DNA of 9,156 nt, from positions 1 through 9,156 of the forward strand of contig JAPPPA010000177.1 of NCBI GenBank assembly GCA_028817755.1, read 5' to 3'. This document shows positions 6,182-9,156 of this stretch, piece after piece (position 1 is the stretch's first letter; each line of letters opens with the position of its first letter). Below the pieces are notes generated by a model. The model worked only from the letters and a program-made list of their open reading frames with translations. It had not been told where the DNA came from and did not search any database. The DNA is from Gammaproteobacteria bacterium. GTDB lineage: Bacteria; Pseudomonadota; Gammaproteobacteria; JAPPPA01. The translations under genes were made by a program, and so were the position numbers.

Positions 6182-6208
6182 AGTCTTACGAACTTTAGGA
6201 GATTAGCT

Positions 6209-6679
6209 GTGGGTGTAAATGCCACATTATTAGTCCAGATGGCTGTTTTTGCAGCGTTCGTCTGGTTCACCATGAAGTTCGTATGGCCGCCAATCACTAA
6301 GGCGATGGAAGAGCGTCAAACCCGCATTTCTGAGGGTTTGGCAGCGGCTGAGCGCGGTACCCGTGAGCTTGCTAACGCACAAGGCGAAAAAGACGCCGTG
6401 CTGCGTGAGGCACGTGAGCAGGCTGCCAACATTGTTGCTCAAGCCAATGCTCGTCATGCTGAGATTGTTGAAGAAGCTAAGTCTGCAGCGCAGGCCGAAG
6501 CGGATCGCATTCAAGCAGGCGCTCAAGCTGAGCTGGATCAGCAGGTAGCACAGGCTCGTGAGGCACTACGTGCCCAAGTAGCTACGCTAGCAGTTGAAGG
6601 CGCAGGTCGCGTAATCAATAAAGAGTTGGATGCTTCGGCACACGGCGCTTTGTTGGATGATTTGGCTGCTCGACTGTAA
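6209..6679 (+). CDS. atpF: F1Fo ATP synthase subunit b (peripheral stalk), GTG start
   Basis: Subunit b dimerises to form the stator stalk linking subunit a to delta and alpha. It has one N-terminal membrane helix (about residues 5-25, with the KFVWPP boundary at 23-28 shared with E. coli KYVWPP), followed by a long Ala/Glu/Arg/Gln-rich coiled coil to about residue 140. The start is a GTG at 6209 with AGGAGA (6197-6202) six bases upstream. It gives 156 aa, equal to E. coli, and an N-terminus GVNAT comparable to NLNAT. The first in-frame ATG (6239) would cut into the membrane helix, so GTG is preferred. A GTG may lower translation relative to atpE, fitting two b chains per complex. Confidence 0.97.
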   Translation: MGVNATLLVQMAVFAAFVWFTMKFVWPPITKAMEERQTRISEGLAAAERGTRELANAQGEKDAVLREAREQAANIVAQANARHAEIVEEAKSAAQAEADRIQAGAQAELDQQVAQAREALRAQVATLAVEGAGRVINKELDASAHGALLDDLAARL

Positions 6680-6681
6680 GT

Positions 6682-6733
6682 CGGTAGTTAGCCAAGTATT
6701 TAGTGATTAGCGGTAGTTACGAACAAGTACTTA
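6682..6733 (+). repeat. Imperfect direct repeat between atpF and atpH
   Basis: CGGTAGTTA occurs at 6682-6690 and 6711-6719, each followed by CAAGTA(T/C)TTA at 6693-6702 and 6724-6733. The second copy has a 2-base insertion between the two blocks. The copies fill most of the 79-bp atpF-atpH gap, which is long for an internal atp spacer. No open frame or terminator is present. It looks like a local duplication; a binding role is possible but unsupported. Confidence 0.6.
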
Positions 6734-6758
6734 ACCGCAACGAGTAGGTAGCACGTCA

Positions 6759-7292
6759 ATGGCAGAAGCAAGTAGTCTGGCTCGCCCTTACGCGAAAGCC
6801 GTCTTTGAAATGGCCCAACAAGCGGGTGCATTCAATGATTGGTCTGAGCGTTTGCAAGCCTTGGCTCAGGTGACTGAGAACGACACGGTTCAGCAAGCAA
6901 TTGCCGCACCGGGTGTTGACCAACAACAACTAGTAGATGCAATTCTTGCCGCTACTGGTAGCGAAGATGCGCAAGTGCGTAATCTTGTGGCTCTGTTGGC
7001 CGAAAATGGGCGCTTAACTGCAACTGCTGAAATGGCAGAGCAATATGAGGCGCTTCGTGCAGAAGCAGAGAAGGTCACTCAAGCAGAAGTCGTTTCGGCC
7101 GCTGAGTTAAGTGACGCTCAACGCGACGCAATTGCCGCTCGCTTGAAAGATAAACTGGGTACCGATGTAACCATCACCACCTCAATCGACGATAGCCTTA
7201 TTGGTGGTGCGATTGTTCGTGCGGGTGACTTGGTAATTGACGGCTCAGTACGTGCGAAGCTTGAACGTTTAGCTTCGTCATTGACACATTAA
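6759..7292 (+). CDS. atpH: F1Fo ATP synthase subunit delta
   Basis: Delta caps the alpha3beta3 head and joins it to the b stalk. The 177-aa protein has the same length as E. coli delta. The N-terminal helical domain begins with SLARPYAKAVFEMAQ (about residues 6-20), the family signature that contacts alpha. The mid-region has VRNLVALLAENGRL (72-85). The C-terminal domain ends with the conserved GGAIVRAGDLVIDGSVRAKLERL (149-171). The ATG at 6759 gives the expected N-terminus, but the ribosome binding site is weak: TAGG lies about ten bases upstream. It sits 79 bp after atpF, behind an imperfect direct repeat, and 13 bp before atpA. The low-strength initiation fits one copy per complex. Confidence 0.97.
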   Translation: MAEASSLARPYAKAVFEMAQQAGAFNDWSERLQALAQVTENDTVQQAIAAPGVDQQQLVDAILAATGSEDAQVRNLVALLAENGRLTATAEMAEQYEALRAEAEKVTQAEVVSAAELSDAQRDAIAARLKDKLGTDVTITTSIDDSLIGGAIVRAGDLVIDGSVRAKLERLASSLTH

Positions 7293-7305
7293 TAAGGATA
7301 CGGAC

Positions 7306-8847
7306 ATGCAACTGAATCCTTCAGAAATTTCAGATTTGATTAAACAGCGCATCGGCAACTTTGATTCTGCTGCTGAAGCGCGTAACACCGGCACCATCGT
7401 TGGCGTTAGTGACGGCATTATCCGTGTTCACGGTCTGCAAGACGCGATGTTCGGTGAGATGCTTGAGCTACCGGGCGAAGCTTTTGCTTTGGCGCTTAAC
7501 CTCGAGCGTGACTCAGTAGGTGCGGTAGTTCTTGGTGATTACAAACACCTTAAAGAAGGCGACGAAGTTAAAACAACTGGTCGTATTCTTGAGGTTCCAG
7601 TAGGTGAAGGTCTACTAGGTCGCGTTGTTAACGCACTAGGTCAGCCTATCGACGGTAAAGGCGCGGTTGACGCGGCTGGCACCGAGCCTTTGGAAAAAGT
7701 AGCGCCGGGCGTAATTGCTCGCCAATCTGTTGATGAGCCAGTACAAACTGGTTTGAAAGCGATTGACGCAATGGTTCCTGTTGGTCGTGGTCAGCGTGAG
7801 CTAATCATTGGTGACCGTCAGACAGGTAAAACTGCTGTTGCGATCGATGCGATCATCAACCAGAAAGACACCGGTGTTAAATGTATTTATGTTGCGGTAG
7901 GTCAGAAGCAATCTTCTATCGCTAACGTTGTGCGCAAGCTTGAAGAGCACGGTGCGATGGATCACACCATCATCGTTGCTGCTGCCGCTGCTGATCCAGC
8001 TGCGATGCAGTTCCTTGCGCCATACGCTGGTTGTGCGATGGGTGAGTACTTCCGTGATCGCGGTGAAGACGCACTGATCGTATACGATGATTTGACTAAG
8101 CAAGCATGGGCTTACCGTCAGGTTTCATTGCTTCTAAAACGTCCTCCTGGTCGTGAAGCGTATCCTGGTGACGTGTTCTACTTGCACTCGCGTTTACTTG
8201 AGCGTGCTGCTCGTGTTAACGCTGAGTACGTTGAGAAGTACACCAACGGCGAAGTGAAAGGTAAGACCGGTTCTCTAACCGCGCTACCAATCATTGAAAC
8301 CCAAGCGGGTGACGTATCTGCCTTCGTACCAACTAACGTAATTTCGATTACTGACGGTCAGATCTACCTAGAAACTGATTTGTTCAATAGTGGCATCCGT
8401 CCTGCGATTAACGCTGGTCTTTCTGTATCACGTGTAGGTGGTGCGGCGCAGACTAAAGCAGTTAAGAAGCTAGGTGGTGGTGTTCGTCTTGCGCTAGCTC
8501 AGTATCGTGAGCTTGCAGCGTTTGCTCAGTTTGCTTCTGATCTTGATGAAGCAACCCGTAAACAGCTAGAGCGTGGTCAGCGTGTAACCGAGCTAATGAA
8601 GCAGAAGCAATACGCTCCGCTTTCAGTAGCTGAAATGACCGCTTCTCTATATGCAGCGAACGAAGGTTTCCTAGACGACGTTGACGTAAACAAGGTTGTT
8701 GACTTTGAATTGGCTATGCATGCCTTCATGCACGCTAACCACAAAGCAGCTTTGGATGCGGTTAACGAGAAAGGTGACTGGAACGGCGACCTAGCAGACC
8801 AATACAAGAAAGCTTTGGAAGACTTCAAAGCCAACGGCGTCTACTAA
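7306..8847 (+). CDS. atpA: F1Fo ATP synthase subunit alpha
   Basis: Alpha alternates with beta in the F1 head; it binds nucleotide at non-catalytic sites and gives the arginine finger to the catalytic sites on beta. The protein is 513 aa, identical in length to E. coli alpha. It has an N-terminal beta-barrel (about 25-95) and a Walker A GDRQTGKT at 169-176. Walker B is within ALIVYDDL (256-263), and the arginine finger is Arg376 in SVSRVGG (373-379). A C-terminal helical domain follows. AAGGA (7295-7299) lies six bases before the ATG at 7306. Leucine codons here are spread over CTT, CTA and CTG, whereas the RND gene at the left edge uses mostly TTG, consistent with high expression of the atp genes. 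A strong hairpin separates it from atpG. Confidence 0.99.
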   Translation: MQLNPSEISDLIKQRIGNFDSAAEARNTGTIVGVSDGIIRVHGLQDAMFGEMLELPGEAFALALNLERDSVGAVVLGDYKHLKEGDEVKTTGRILEVPVGEGLLGRVVNALGQPIDGKGAVDAAGTEPLEKVAPGVIARQSVDEPVQTGLKAIDAMVPVGRGQRELIIGDRQTGKTAVAIDAIINQKDTGVKCIYVAVGQKQSSIANVVRKLEEHGAMDHTIIVAAAAADPAAMQFLAPYAGCAMGEYFRDRGEDALIVYDDLTKQAWAYRQVSLLLKRPPGREAYPGDVFYLHSRLLERAARVNAEYVEKYTNGEVKGKTGSLTALPIIETQAGDVSAFVPTNVISITDGQIYLETDLFNSGIRPAINAGLSVSRVGGAAQTKAVKKLGGGVRLALAQYRELAAFAQFASDLDEATRKQLERGQRVTELMKQKQYAPLSVAEMTASLYAANEGFLDDVDVNKVVDFELAMHAFMHANHKAALDAVNEKGDWNGDLADQYKKALEDFKANGVY

Positions 8848-8865
8848 GGTCGTTTATTAACAGAG

Positions 8866-8893
8866 TATCGTTGCAGTGAAGGCTGCAACGATA
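8866..8893 (+). other. Perfect 11-bp hairpin between atpA and atpG
   Basis: TATCGTTGCAG (8866-8876) and CTGCAACGATA (8883-8893) are exact reverse complements around a TGAAGG loop. No T-tract follows, so it is not an intrinsic terminator. The atpG Shine-Dalgarno GGAAGG (8897-8902) starts three bases after the stem. A role in mRNA stability, processing or control of atpG initiation is inferred; the symmetry would also suit a dimeric DNA-binding protein. Confidence 0.75.
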
Positions 8894-8906
8894 GCTGGAA
8901 GGCACT

Positions 8907-9156
8907 ATGGCAAACGCAAAAGAAATTCGTACTCAGATCAAGAGTATTAAAAATACGCAAAAGATCACCAAAGCCATGGAAATGGTTGCGGCGTCTAAAA
9001 TGCGTAAAGCTCAAGATCGTATGGCTGCGAGTCGCCCTTACGCAGACAAAATGCGTAAGGTTATTGGCCATTTAGGTGATGCCAGCTCTGATTTTACTCA
9101 CCCGTATTTAACAGCTAGCGACGATGTTAAGAAGATTGGCATCATCGTTGTGTCTA
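8907..9156 (+). CDS. atpG: F1Fo ATP synthase subunit gamma, N-terminal part (3' end outside window)
   Basis: Gamma is the central rotor shaft that turns inside the alpha3beta3 head. Only the first 83 residues are present; the window ends inside the gene. The start MANAKEIRTQIKSIKNTQKI continues into TKAMEMVAASKMRKAQDRM (21-39). This is the highly conserved N-terminal coiled-coil helix of gamma, which pairs with its C-terminal helix to form the shaft. The segment KKIGIIVVS at the edge begins the central Rossmann-like domain. The ATG at 8907 follows GGAAGG (8897-8902) at close spacing, with the atpA-atpG hairpin directly in front. No stop occurs up to the window end. atpD and atpC are expected next by operon convention. 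Confidence 0.97.
   Translation, partial: MANAKEIRTQIKSIKNTQKITKAMEMVAASKMRKAQDRMAASRPYADKMRKVIGHLGDASSDFTHPYLTASDDVKKIGIIVVS

Noticed and set aside
8427..8442. CACGTG-centred site in atpA resembling parS
   Set aside because: About five of sixteen positions differ from the parS consensus and the right arm is absent; it encodes the conserved SRVGG region of alpha.
8844..9071. Minus-strand open frame over the atpG start
   Set aside because: It is antisense to the highly conserved gamma N-terminus and has no family features.

Overview
This is a single-strand, gene-dense stretch of a bacterial chromosome. All eleven protein genes read on the + strand. The order rsmG-parA-parB-atpI-atpB-atpE-atpF-atpH-atpA-atpG is the oriC-proximal arrangement typical of Gammaproteobacteria. 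The subunit lengths support that placement: RsmG 207, b 156, delta 177 and alpha 513 aa all match the Escherichia coli proteins. I cannot name the species. The 'FANP' tail of subunit c and the RND/LolA-like pair suggest a Pseudomonas-like or marine gammaproteobacterial lineage, but that is inference.

Layout. (1) Positions 1-2059 hold the C-terminal part of an RND/MMPL-family exporter, cut by the window edge, overlapping by 4 bp a periplasmic LolA-like lipoprotein-sorting protein. The pair looks like an envelope lipid or hydrophobic-cargo export unit and ends in a good intrinsic terminator (2084-2112). (2) Positions 2129-4447 hold a TATAAT promoter, then rsmG (16S rRNA G527 methyltransferase), then parA and parB (chromosome segregation) with a 1-bp TAATG overlap. 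(3) Positions 4466-4494 hold a near-consensus sigma70 promoter for the F1Fo ATP synthase operon: atpI, Fo genes atpB (a), atpE (c) and atpF (b), then F1 genes atpH (delta), atpA (alpha) and the start of atpG (gamma). atpG is cut at the right edge, so atpD and atpC should follow outside the window.

The proteins are conventional and well conserved. The less ordinary material lies in the short gaps: a dyad and T6 tract wrapped around the atp promoter, a U-rich leader before atpE, a hairpin after atpE, an imperfect direct repeat before atpH, and a perfect 11-bp hairpin just before the atpG ribosome binding site. These are plausible devices for uneven subunit expression from one mRNA. I see no mobile element, CRISPR array, tRNA, rRNA, frameshifted gene or clearly new multigene system. 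No gene-free stretch exceeds 120 bp.
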